This document shows, piece after piece, positions 1-6,090 of a stretch of 6,090 bases of DNA. Position 1 is the first letter of the stretch, and each line of letters opens with the position of its first letter. This stretch comes from Bordetella sp. Lineage in GTDB: Bacteria; Pseudomonadota; Gammaproteobacteria; Burkholderiales; Burkholderiaceae_B. A program made the position numbers and the translations under genes. Location: assembly GCA_027450125.1 (NCBI GenBank), contig DAIDKG010000500.1:1-6090 (forward strand), in the 5' to 3' direction. The notes under the pieces are model-generated. The model saw only the letters and a program-made list of their open reading frames with translations, ran no database searches and was not told where the DNA came from.

Positions 1-1046
1 TGGCCCAGCACCGTGTCGCCGTCGGTCTTGGCGAGTTCGGCCCGCAGATTGTCCGGCGTGGGCTTTTCATTCTTGGCGCTCACGTGCTGGATCGCGTCAA
101 ACAGTACCTTGGCGCCGGCATAGCCGTATTCTTCGATGTAGCTGAAGTCGTGGCCCTTGAAGAGGTCTTCATGAATCTTGGCGAAGACCTTGCCGTCCGG
201 GGTGGGGAATTCAGCCGGGAAGCTCAGGAGCGACAGGCCGAAGACATTCTGCGCGAGGTCCGCGTTGTCCTTGATCATTTCGGGCACCGTGACTTCATAC
301 GTGCCGATCAGCGTCTTGATCTTGGGCTTGAGCACCTTGGCCGCGCGCATGATGCCGATCTCGTCGTTCTGATATCCCACCATCAGGATCGCCTCCGGGC
401 GATCCTGCAGGCGTACCTTGTTGATGATGGGCGTGAAGTCCGTGGTGCTGGGCTCAAAGGCATGCATCATGACCTTGACCCCGGCGGCGGTCAGGTCCTT
501 CTCGGTGCTCTTGGCCAGTTGCGAAGTGGATTCGGCGGTGCTGTACACCGTCGACACGCTCTTGATCTTCAGCATTTCGACGAGTTTGACGATGGGCACC
601 GAGTAGCCTTCCGTGTTGAGGATCTGGAAGTAGTACTTCATGCCCTGCTTGGTCAGGGAGTCGGCGATGGCGCCGCTCGATACGTAGGGAATCTTCAGTT
701 TGTCGGCGGCCTGCGCGGCCGGTCCGACGACGTTCGAGCCATAGCCGCCCGTGATCGCGACCACGCCTTCGCTGGCGAGCTTCTCGACCGCGGCGACCGA
801 TTTCGCCGGCTGGGATTCGTTGTCGATCGTCACCAGCTTGATCGTGTCCTTGCCGCCGCTGGCTTCGTTGAATGCCTGGACGGCGATCTTGATGCCGCGC
901 AGCTGTCCCAGGCCCTGCTTGGCGAAGTGCCCCGTCAAAGGCAGTTCGACACCAACCGGAATCTCGGCCGCGACGGCCGCGCCCATCTGCAGGCAGAACG
1001 CGGCGACAGCCGTCCATGCGCACAACTTGCCCATTTCCTTGATCAT
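1..1046 (-). CDS. Periplasmic solute-binding protein of a Liv/HAAT-type ABC transporter (partial, C-terminus beyond left edge)
   Basis: Translating the minus strand from the ATG at 1046-1044 gives 348 codons open to the window edge. The product is a type I periplasmic binding protein (Peripla_BP_6, LivJ-like) that would capture a small organic ligand for an ABC importer. Residues 1-27 form a Sec signal peptide: K3 and K7, a hydrophobic core around 10-24, then AVAA before EIPVGVELPLTG, the usual first beta strand of the family. Other family-like segments are AITGGYGSNVVGPA (97-110), IPYVSSGAIADS (119-130) and the second-lobe GYQNDEIGIMRAAK (224-237). The family is usually about 370-400 residues, so a few dozen are missing. 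The start is supported by GAGGAG at 1053-1058, six bases upstream; Met5 is a weaker alternative. It is transcribed away from the second binding protein, from which its sequence differs clearly. The ligand cannot be read from sequence. Confidence 0.93.
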   Translation of the reverse strand, partial: MIKEMGKLCAWTAVAAFCLQMGAAVAAEIPVGVELPLTGHFAKQGLGQLRGIKIAVQAFNEASGGKDTIKLVTIDNESQPAKSVAAVEKLASEGVVAITGGYGSNVVGPAAQAADKLKIPYVSSGAIADSLTKQGMKYYFQILNTEGYSVPIVKLVEMLKIKSVSTVYSTAESTSQLAKSTEKDLTAAGVKVMMHAFEPSTTDFTPIINKVRLQDRPEAILMVGYQNDEIGIMRAAKVLKPKIKTLIGTYEVTVPEMIKDNADLAQNVFGLSLLSFPAEFPTPDGKVFAKIHEDLFKGHDFSYIEEYGYAGAKVLFDAIQHVSAKNEKPTPDNLRAELAKTDGDTVLG

Positions 1047-1066
1047 CTCTATCTCCTCGTTGTGGA

Positions 1067-1086
1067 CCGCCCGCAATGGGGCGGGC
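1067..1086 (-). repeat. GC-rich hairpin in the leader of the minus-strand binding-protein gene
   Basis: CCGCCC (1067-1072) and GGGCGG (1079-1084) form a 6-bp stem with a 6-base loop. An alternative register pairs GCCCGC (1069-1074) with GCGGGC (1081-1086). It lies just upstream of the GAGGAG ribosome binding site of the minus-strand gene, so if transcribed it would sit in that mRNA leader. It has no T run and is not a terminator. A short GC-rich stem can occur by chance in this genome. Confidence 0.3.
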
Positions 1087-1110
1087 CTTATTCTGAAGTG
1101 CTCAGGCGCA

Positions 1111-1135
1111 TGCGAAAGAAACTTCCGATTTCGCA
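1111..1135. promoter_or_regulatory. Candidate operator: 7-bp dyad TGCGAAA-N11-TTTCGCA
   Basis: TGCGAAA at 1111-1117 is matched exactly by its reverse complement TTTCGCA at 1129-1135, with 11 bases between, giving a 25-bp dyad. The left arm overlaps an 8-bp palindrome, CGCATGCG, at 1107-1114. The dyad lies about 65 bp upstream of the minus-strand start codon, a plausible place for a repressor or a LysR-type activator to bind. The symmetry is visible in the sequence; the regulatory role is inferred, and a 7-bp dyad with this spacing could arise by chance in 360 bp. Confidence 0.3.
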
Positions 1136-1186
1136 CGGAGGCCCACACTAGAGGAATCTCGATGCCGCCTCAACTTCGGATTTGAA

Positions 1187-1281
1187 AAGAGGGGCTTCAT
1201 GGACGCTTAAGTATCGGCATTTATTGGTGTTTTCCTTAGGTCGGACAAACCTGCGCCCCGCCCCGGACACAAGCCCCTCTT
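1187..1281. repeat. 11-bp perfect inverted repeat in the divergent promoter region
   Basis: AAGAGGGGCTT at 1187-1197 is repeated as its exact reverse complement AAGCCCCTCTT at 1271-1281. The arms are 73 bases apart and lie near the middle of the intergenic region. The heptamer CTTCGGA also occurs in direct orientation beside the arms (1174-1180 and 1279-1285). The arms could be paired binding sites for one regulator acting on both promoters, by looping, or the stem of a long RNA hairpin. A perfect 11-bp match in so short a region is unlikely by chance (very roughly one or two in a hundred). Its function is unknown. Confidence 0.45.
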
Positions 1282-1338
1282 CGGAAAATATGAAGGCCGA
1301 AATGGAGAGAATCGGGGGGTCCTGAATAAATAATAGAA

Positions 1339-1379
1339 CGTCGCGCGACCCATACCATGCGCGTCGCGGCGCCCGACGC
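1339..1379. repeat. CGTCGCG repeat cluster upstream of the plus-strand operon
   Basis: A 10-bp palindrome, GTCGCGCGAC (1340-1349), is followed by GCGTCG-N7-CGACGC (1361-1366 and 1374-1379). The heptamer CGTCGCG occurs in direct orientation at 1339-1345 and 1362-1368. The cluster lies 27-67 bases before the ATG at 1407, where an operator or a leader hairpin would be expected. These words are also common in GC-rich DNA, so the regulatory reading is weak. Confidence 0.25.
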
Positions 1380-1406
1380 CGGCCCTTATAAAAAACGGAG
1401 ACAAGC

Positions 1407-2537
1407 ATGTTCAAGCCCTTGAACAAGATTCTGCATTCCAGCGTGGTGGCCTGCGCGCTGTTCGCAGGGGCTTCGGCCCACGCCGGCGACATCACCATCG
1501 GCGCCGACTTTCCCATGAGCGGCCCCAACGCCACCTATGGCGACATCTTCGGCGCGGGAGCCAATCTGGCCGCAGAGCACGTCAACGCCGACCACATGCT
1601 GGACGGCAAGCTGACCATTCAATACGAAGACAGCCAGGCCCTGCCGCAGCAAGGCCTCATCGCCATGACCAAGCTGGTCAACGTGGCCAAGGCGCCCTAC
1701 GTGATGACGGCATTCACCGGCGTCTCCAAGGCTGCCTCAATCGTGGCCGCCCGCACCAAGACGGTAGCCGTCAACGGCGGCGGCGTCGGTCCCGACCTGG
1801 CCGAACTCGGCCCCTACTTCTGGAACGTGATCCCGCTGATCACCTCCGAGATAGACACCATGGTTCCCTACCTGGTCAAGCAGCGCAAATTCAAGCGCTT
1901 CGTGCTGATCTACGTCGACGATCCGCTGGGCCAGGCCGTGGCCAAGGACATGCCCGCGATCCTGTCCAGGGAAGGCGGAAAGATGCTCGACGCGATGTCC
2001 ATCCCCGTGACGGAGCAGCAGTTCAGCGGCATCGCCGCCAAAGTGCGCGCCGACAACCCCGACGTGATCTACATCGCCTCCTACGGCGCGCAGGAGCTGC
2101 AACTCATCAAGCAGTTGCGCGACAACGGGCTTACTCAGCAGATCGCCAGCTATTCGGCGCTGGCCATCCCGGGCACGCTCGCGCTGCCGCAGGCCAAGGG
2201 CGCGCTCTACACCACCCAGCACATGGACTGGAGCTCGGCCGATCCTGTCACCAAGCGCTTCGTGGACGACTACACCAAGAAATACAACAAGCAGCCCACG
2301 GCCTACGTCGCCAACTATTACAACGCGGTGCGCCTCTTCGCCCTGCTGGCCCAGGATCTCGAAAAACACAAGCAGCCCATCACCGGCGAGAACCTGCTCA
2401 AGGCGCGCAAGAGCATGAAGACCTTCGACATGGTCGGCGGCAAGATGGTCTTCAATGAAAACGGTACGGTCACCATGCCCATCCAGGTCAACGAGGTAGA
2501 AGACCAGGCCAGCAAGATCGTCTACGCAGGCAAATAA
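1407..2537 (+). CDS. Periplasmic branched-chain-amino-acid-type solute-binding protein (LivJ-like), first gene of the operon
   Basis: This 376-residue protein is full length for the Peripla_BP_6 family. It has a Sec signal peptide (K3, K7, hydrophobic core about 11-24, AHA before GD at 27), then DITIGADFPMSGPNATYG (28-45), the typical first strand and ligand loop. The cleft regions include VMTAFTGVSKAAS (99-111) and AVNGGGVGPDL (121-131). The hinge and second lobe include FVLIYVDDPLGQAVAKD (165-181) and DVIYIASYGAQE (219-230). The start is fixed by GGAG at 1397-1400. The gene lies 21 bp before the LivH permease gene and is the likely cognate receptor of the transporter encoded downstream. The true ligand is uncertain: 'branched-chain amino acid' is the family label, and members bind amino acids, amides, urea or aromatic acids. 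The downstream CoA ligase favours an organic acid. Confidence 0.93.
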   Translation: MFKPLNKILHSSVVACALFAGASAHAGDITIGADFPMSGPNATYGDIFGAGANLAAEHVNADHMLDGKLTIQYEDSQALPQQGLIAMTKLVNVAKAPYVMTAFTGVSKAASIVAARTKTVAVNGGGVGPDLAELGPYFWNVIPLITSEIDTMVPYLVKQRKFKRFVLIYVDDPLGQAVAKDMPAILSREGGKMLDAMSIPVTEQQFSGIAAKVRADNPDVIYIASYGAQELQLIKQLRDNGLTQQIASYSALAIPGTLALPQAKGALYTTQHMDWSSADPVTKRFVDDYTKKYNKQPTAYVANYYNAVRLFALLAQDLEKHKQPITGENLLKARKSMKTFDMVGGKMVFNENGTVTMPIQVNEVEDQASKIVYAGK

Positions 2538-2558
2538 GCATCCGCCGGAGCGCGATTC

Positions 2559-3431
2559 ATGCTGTTTCTGCAACTGCTGATCAACGGCATACAGGCAGGC
2601 GCCCTGTATGCCTTGATCGCGGTCGGTTTTTCGCTGATTTTCGGCACGACCCGCATTTTCCATTTCGCCCACGGGGCGACCTTCACCATCGCAGCCTATG
2701 TGTTCTATCACCTCTACGCCGTGACGCACCTGCACTGGATCGTCGCCGTGCTGGCCTGCGCAGCAGCGGCCGTGCTGTTCGGCCTGGCTGTGAACCGCTG
2801 GGTCTACATTCCCATCCAGAAGCACGAAGGATCGTTCTTCACCGTGTTCGTCGCCGCTTTCGGCGTGAGCATTCTGGTGGAGAACCTGTGCGGCATGGTG
2901 TTCGGCCGCAGCTACGTCTCGGTCGACACGCCGCTGTCGCGCAGCGTGCAAATCGCGCACGGACTGTACGTTTCGCCGCTGTCGGGCGTGGCCATCGCAA
3001 TCGCCCTGCTGTTCTTCGGCGGACTGCAGGTTTTTCTGATGCGCACCCATACGGGCATGGCGCTGCGCGCCCTGTCGGACAATCCGGAGCTGGTGCGCGC
3101 CTACGGCCTGAGCCCGCGACGCCTGTCCATGTCGGTCTTCGCGCTGGGATCGCTGCTGGCCGTACCGGCCGCCGTCCTCTCGGCCATGGGTTCGGGGCTG
3201 CAGCCTGCGCTGGGGGAGCACGTGATGCTCATCAGCCTGGCGGCCTCCATCGTCGGCGGCATCGGCAGCCTGCGCGGCGCGGCCTGCGCCGGCCTGGTGC
3301 TGGGCCTGGCGGAAAACCTGGCGCTGGCCTACTTCCAGCCGCAATGGAGCGAAGCCGTCACCTTCATCGTGCTGTTCCTGTCCATCATCGTGCGCCCCTC
3401 CGGCTTCTTCGGCCGCGCGATCGCCTCGTGA
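2559..3431 (+). CDS. livH: ABC transporter inner-membrane permease, LivH type
   Basis: This 290-residue, very hydrophobic protein is of normal length for LivH. It would form half of the inner-membrane channel with the LivM partner. Its N-terminus (NGIQAGALYALIAVGFSLIFG, 9-29) and RIFHFAHGATFTIAAY (32-47) match the family's first membrane segments. The cytoplasmic EAA-like coupling loop that docks on the ATPase is TGMALRALSDNPELVRAYG (165-183). The late glycine-rich segment SIVGGIGSLRGA (230-241) and the end VRPSGFFGR (278-286) are also family marks. GGAG at 2547-2550 lies eight bases before the ATG. The gene follows the binding-protein stop by 21 bp and runs directly into the second permease gene. 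Symbol by family resemblance; the substrate need not be leucine. Confidence 0.93.
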   Translation: MLFLQLLINGIQAGALYALIAVGFSLIFGTTRIFHFAHGATFTIAAYVFYHLYAVTHLHWIVAVLACAAAAVLFGLAVNRWVYIPIQKHEGSFFTVFVAAFGVSILVENLCGMVFGRSYVSVDTPLSRSVQIAHGLYVSPLSGVAIAIALLFFGGLQVFLMRTHTGMALRALSDNPELVRAYGLSPRRLSMSVFALGSLLAVPAAVLSAMGSGLQPALGEHVMLISLAASIVGGIGSLRGAACAGLVLGLAENLALAYFQPQWSEAVTFIVLFLSIIVRPSGFFGRAIAS

Positions 3432-3454
3432 CGCGCTCGCATCCAAGACCCCTC

Positions 3455-4336
3455 ATGATCGCCTACCTGCTCAATCTGGCCACGCTGGTCTGCATCAACG
3501 CAGTACTGGCGATCACACTCAATTTCATCATGGGCTATGCGGGCATTTTCTCGCTGGCCCATGCCGTGTTCTTCGGCGTGGGCGCCTATACGGCGGCCTG
3601 GTTCGCCATGCACGTGAGCGCCTCCATCTTTCTGGCCATCCCCGCGGCCATGCTCGCCGCCGCCCTGCTCTCGCTGGTGCTGGCCCTGCCGGCGCTGCGC
3701 GTGCGCGGCGAATACTTCGTCGCCGCGTCGCTGGGCCTGCAGGTGCTGGCCGTCACGGTGTTTTCCGAATGGAAATCCTTCACCGGCGGCCTGGGCGGAC
3801 TCATCGGCATTCCGCCGGCCAGCCTGTTCGGCCACGACGTGACCGATCCGGTCCAGTTCCTGTTGCTGGCGCTGTGCGGGCTCGTGCCGGTCATGGCCAT
3901 CACCACGGTGCTGCTGCGCACCAGCTTCGGCCGCAATCTCAAGGCCATCCGCGACAGCGAATCGGCCTCGTATGCCTTCGGCAAGAACGTGGCGGCCATC
4001 AAGACCCTGTCGGTGGCGATCTCGGCCGCGCTGGCCGCCATCGCGGGCGCGCTCTATGCCTTCTACATCGGCTTCATCAATGTGGAGAGCTTCATGCTCA
4101 ACACCTCGTTACTGCTCATGGCCATGGTCATCATCGGCGGCACCGGCACGCTGCTCGGCCCCATCGTCGGCACCCTGCTTCTGATGCTGCTGCCCAGTCT
4201 TTTCAGCTATATGACTTTCCTGCCGCAGACGCAGATCGGCGCCATCCAGCAGATGGCCTACGGTCTGGCCATGGTCCTGCTCATGATCTTCCGGCCCGGC
4301 GGCATCGTCGGCGCACGCACGAGGAAGACAGCATGA
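3455..4336 (+). CDS. livM: ABC transporter inner-membrane permease, LivM type
   Basis: From the ATG at 3455 this is a 293-residue membrane protein, normal for the shorter LivM form. It would pair with LivH to form the translocation channel. Family marks are GYAGIFSLAHAVFFGVGAY (27-45), FTGGLGGLIGIP (109-120), the EAA-like loop SFGRNLKAIRDSESASYAFG (157-176), IIGGTGTLLGPIVG (226-239) and FRPGGIVG (279-286). The start is not certain. The ATG gives the usual hydrophobic N-terminus but has no clear ribosome binding site. An in-frame GTG at 3428 overlaps the livH stop as GTGA, would add nine residues (VTRSHPRPL) and could be translationally coupled. The open frame continues further upstream, but only as a shadow of livH. 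The stop at 4334-4336 overlaps an ATG (ATGA) discussed with the next feature. Confidence 0.92.
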   Translation: MIAYLLNLATLVCINAVLAITLNFIMGYAGIFSLAHAVFFGVGAYTAAWFAMHVSASIFLAIPAAMLAAALLSLVLALPALRVRGEYFVAASLGLQVLAVTVFSEWKSFTGGLGGLIGIPPASLFGHDVTDPVQFLLLALCGLVPVMAITTVLLRTSFGRNLKAIRDSESASYAFGKNVAAIKTLSVAISAALAAIAGALYAFYIGFINVESFMLNTSLLLMAMVIIGGTGTLLGPIVGTLLLMLLPSLFSYMTFLPQTQIGAIQQMAYGLAMVLLMIFRPGGIVGARTRKTA

Positions 4337-4409
4337 GTACGCCGAACCGCCTCAAATGCGCCCCCCCGCTTGATGGAACAAAGGCGTGCGGCGCCAGGGG
4401 GGCAAGCCA

Positions 4410-4419
<10 letters not shown>
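4333..4419 (+). CDS. Putative 28-codon reading frame bridging livM and livG
   Basis: An ATG overlapping the livM stop (ATGA, 4333-4336) is preceded by GAGGAAG (4321-4327) at good spacing. This is a better translation start than that of the main livG frame. It opens a 28-residue frame beginning MSTPNRLKCAPP and ending GASQWA, with TAG at 4417-4419, ten bases past the livG ATG and in a different frame. The peptide resembles no domain I know and covers a C7/G6 hairpin. It may be a coupling peptide that delivers ribosomes to livG. It may instead be the remnant of an original livG start split off by a small insertion, or simply unused. Whether a peptide is made is unknown. Confidence 0.3.
4360..4403. 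repeat. C7/G6 hairpin element in the livM-livG gap
   Basis: GCCCCCC (4360-4366) can pair perfectly with GGGGGGC (4397-4403), a 7-bp all-GC stem enclosing 30 bases. The run is seven C on one side and six G on the other. It fills the only sizeable gap inside the operon (4337-4409, 73 bp); the other junctions are 23 bp or shorter. Its right arm supplies the G run that is the only ribosome binding site candidate for livG, so pairing would hide that site. It looks like a small inserted or dispersed element, which is an inference. It has no T run and is not an ordinary terminator. Confidence 0.4.
4397..4402 (+). promoter_or_regulatory. Atypical G-run ribosome binding site deciding the livG start
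   Basis: Six G residues end seven bases before the ATG at 4410, at the distance expected for a Shine-Dalgarno sequence. This favours 4410 over the in-frame GTG at 4386, which would add eight residues (beginning RRQGGKP after the initiator). The G run is also one arm of the hairpin in this gap, so access could depend on ribosomes arriving from upstream. Confidence 0.4.
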
Positions 4420-5158
<739 letters not shown>

Positions 5159-5162
<4 letters not shown>

Positions 5163-5896
5163 ATGACATGGCGCCCCCCGATGCGCGTGCAAGCGTGCTG
5201 CAGACTCGCGGCCTGACCGTCGGCTACGGCGGAAGGCCCGTTCTGCGCGACTTCGATTTCGACCTGCGTCCGGCCGAAGTGCTGTGCCTTATCGGCCACA
5301 ACGGCGCCGGCAAGTCGACGCTGCTCAAGACCTTGTTCGGTCTGCTGCCGCGCCAGAGCGGCGAGGTGCTGCTCGACGGACGCAGGCTCGGCCGGATCGA
5401 GCCGAGCACGCTGACGGCCTCCGGCGTGTCGCTGGTGCCGGAAGGGCGCGGCATCTTCCCCAGCCTGACGGTGGCCGAAACCATGAAGATGGGCCTCTGG
5501 TCGGCCAGGGTGCCGGTACAGGAACGCGCTGCGCGGCTTGACTGGGTGATGTCGTTGCTGCCGGCACTGGGGCAGTTTTACCAGCGCCGCGCCGGCGCCT
5601 TGTCGGGCGGCCAGCAGCAGATGGTGTCGATAGGCCGTTCTCTCTTGAGCCGTCCGCGCTGCCTGCTGATGGACGAACCTTCCATAGGCCTGGCGCCCAA
5701 GCTCTTCCAGGACTTGCTGCAGCCCATCCGGCAATTGCAGCAGGACACCGGCATGGCCATTTTGCTGGTGGAGCAGAATGTGAAAGAGGCGTTGAAAATC
5801 TCGGACCGCGTGGTGGTGATGAAGTCTGGTGCGATCATCCGCGAGGCGCTGCCGCAAGAGCTGAACGACAATGCAAAATTGATGGAGCTGTACTGA
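5159..5896 (+). CDS. livF: ABC transporter ATP-binding protein, LivF type
   Basis: This 245-residue ATPase is the partner of LivG in the nucleotide-binding heterodimer. Walker A is GHNGAGKST (46-54). SLVPEGRGIFPSLTVAE (91-107) is the hallmark LivF segment, with Glu95 at the Q-loop position. The signature is a canonical LSGGQQQM (148-155). Walker B is CLLMDEPSIGLAP (168-180; D172, E173). The switch position is Gln206 in LVEQN, which is normal for LivF and not a loss. The N-terminus has about ten extra residues (MNDMAPPDAR) before the first strand; Met4 is a possible later start. The ATG at 5159 overlaps the livG stop as ATGA, so translation is probably coupled. The next gene starts one base after the stop. 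Confidence 0.95.
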
Positions 5897-5897
5897 G

Positions 5898-6090
5898 ATG
5901 GACGCAACGCCCCCCGCAACCCTGTCCGCCCTGCTGGCTCACAATCTGGACCTGCGCAGCGATTCGACGGCCTTCGTTGAAGGCGAGCGCGGGATCAGCT
6001 ACCGCGAATTCGACGCCATGGTCCGCCGCAGCGCGGCCTGGCTGAGGGACCAGGGCATCAAGCCGGGCGACCGTGTGGCCGTATGGCTGG
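5898..6090 (+). CDS. AMP-forming acyl-CoA ligase / synthetase, N-terminal fragment
   Basis: The window shows 64 codons of a gene that continues to the right. The sequence fits the N-terminus of the ANL (AMP-dependent synthetase and ligase) superfamily: TLSALLAHNLDLRSDSTAFV (8-27), then ISYREFDAMVRRSAAWLRDQ (33-52) and GIKPGDRVAVWL (53-64). These correspond to the familiar 'TYxEL...A..L...GV.PGDRVA' start. Such enzymes activate a carboxylate with ATP to an acyl-adenylate and then a CoA thioester. The catalytic P-loop and substrate pocket lie outside the window, so the substrate cannot be told. The ATG follows the livF stop by one base (TGA-G-ATG), and GGAG at 5884-5887 inside livF is the likely ribosome binding site. 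This placement implies that the transporter imports the acid this enzyme activates. A non-ribosomal peptide or luciferase-like member cannot be excluded from so short a piece. Confidence 0.85.
   Translation, partial: MDATPPATLSALLAHNLDLRSDSTAFVEGERGISYREFDAMVRRSAAWLRDQGIKPGDRVAVWL

Larger units (their letters stand above)
1047..1406. other. Divergent intergenic / promoter region
   Basis: This stretch of about 360 bp separates two divergently transcribed binding-protein genes, so it should carry promoters for both directions and any operators. It is less GC-rich than the genes, especially around 1181-1240 and 1281-1340. I could not find a convincing sigma70 -35/-10 pair on either strand. The best isolated -10-like hexamers on the plus strand are AATAAT at 1329-1334 and TATAAA at 1387-1392, neither with a matching -35; the second lies too close to the start codon. 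The plus-strand gene has GGAG at 1397-1400, six bases before its ATG. Several inverted repeats inside the region are listed separately. No convincing gene or RNA is seen here; the short minus-strand reading frames show no family resemblance. Confidence 0.7.

Noticed and set aside
454..1023. 189-residue minus-strand reading frame
   Set aside because: It is a frame-shifted shadow inside the real minus-strand binding-protein gene; its Arg/Gly-rich product resembles no family.
84..1151. 355-residue plus-strand reading frame
   Set aside because: It is antisense to the minus-strand binding protein, whose full frame is open from 1046 to the edge with signal peptide and family motifs. The plus-strand product is the Arg/Asp/Leu/His-rich kind expected from a GC-rich antisense shadow.
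1182..1212. TTGAAA (1182-1187) as a -35 box
   Set aside because: No acceptable -10 hexamer lies 16-18 bases downstream.
1361..1395. Hairpin GCGTCG-N7-CGACGC near an A run as a possible terminator
   Set aside because: On the plus strand the stem is followed by A residues, not T. On the minus strand the T run precedes the stem. Neither direction gives an intrinsic terminator, and no gene ends here.
1443..1454. Possible lipoprotein box VVAC (residues 13-16) in the second binding protein
   Set aside because: The hydrophobic stretch continues past the cysteine to a normal AHA cleavage site at residue 26, so an ordinary soluble signal peptide fits better.
1148..1534. Minus-strand small ORFs (128 and 65 residues) over the divergent region
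   Set aside because: No clear ribosome binding site support and no recognisable family; one runs into the start of the plus-strand gene. They are more likely chance open frames in a promoter region.
1737..3446. 569-residue minus-strand reading frame
   Set aside because: It is antisense across the second binding protein and livH. It is rich in Gln/Arg/His/Ala without domains, a typical shadow of GC-rich genes.
2888..3454. N-terminal extension of the LivM frame to give 482 residues
   Set aside because: The extension overlaps livH almost entirely, is Arg/Gly/Ala-rich and not membrane-like. The LivM family start lies at 3455 (or 3428).
5767..5780. Gln206 in LivF in place of the ABC switch histidine
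   Set aside because: LVEQN is the normal sequence in the LivF family, so it is not an unusual loss.

Overview
The window shows a branched-chain-amino-acid-type (Liv/HAAT family) ABC uptake locus from a GC-rich proteobacterium. The high GC content, the GC-rich third codon positions and the gene style fit a betaproteobacterium of the Bordetella/Achromobacter (Alcaligenaceae) kind. That placement is inferred from sequence character only, without a database match.

Layout: positions 1-1046 hold a minus-strand periplasmic solute-binding protein whose 3' end runs off the left edge. A divergent intergenic region of about 360 bp follows (1047-1406) and contains several dyad repeats. From 1407 onward all genes are on the plus strand and tightly packed: a second, different solute-binding protein (1407-2537), the LivH-type permease (2559-3431), the LivM-type permease (3455-4336), the LivG-type ATPase (4410-5162), the LivF-type ATPase (5159-5896), and the N-terminal 64 codons of an AMP-forming acyl-CoA ligase (5898 to the right edge). 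Most junctions are very short or overlap (ATGA at livG/livF, TGAG-ATG at livF/ligase), as in one operon.

Together, the binding protein would capture a ligand in the periplasm, LivH/LivM form the inner-membrane channel, and LivG/LivF drive import by ATP hydrolysis. The co-transcribed ligase suggests that the imported compound is a carboxylic acid activated to a CoA thioester (an aromatic, aliphatic or other organic acid) and not an amino acid for protein synthesis. The divergent binding protein may serve the same transporter with another ligand, or belong to genes left of the window.

I see no clearly new biological system. The least ordinary spots are: the livM/livG junction, where a well-placed ribosome binding site and ATGA start lead into a 28-codon reading frame over a C7...G6 hairpin, and livG apparently starts only at the end of that element; an 11-bp perfect inverted repeat in the divergent promoter region; and the non-canonical ABC signature of LivG.
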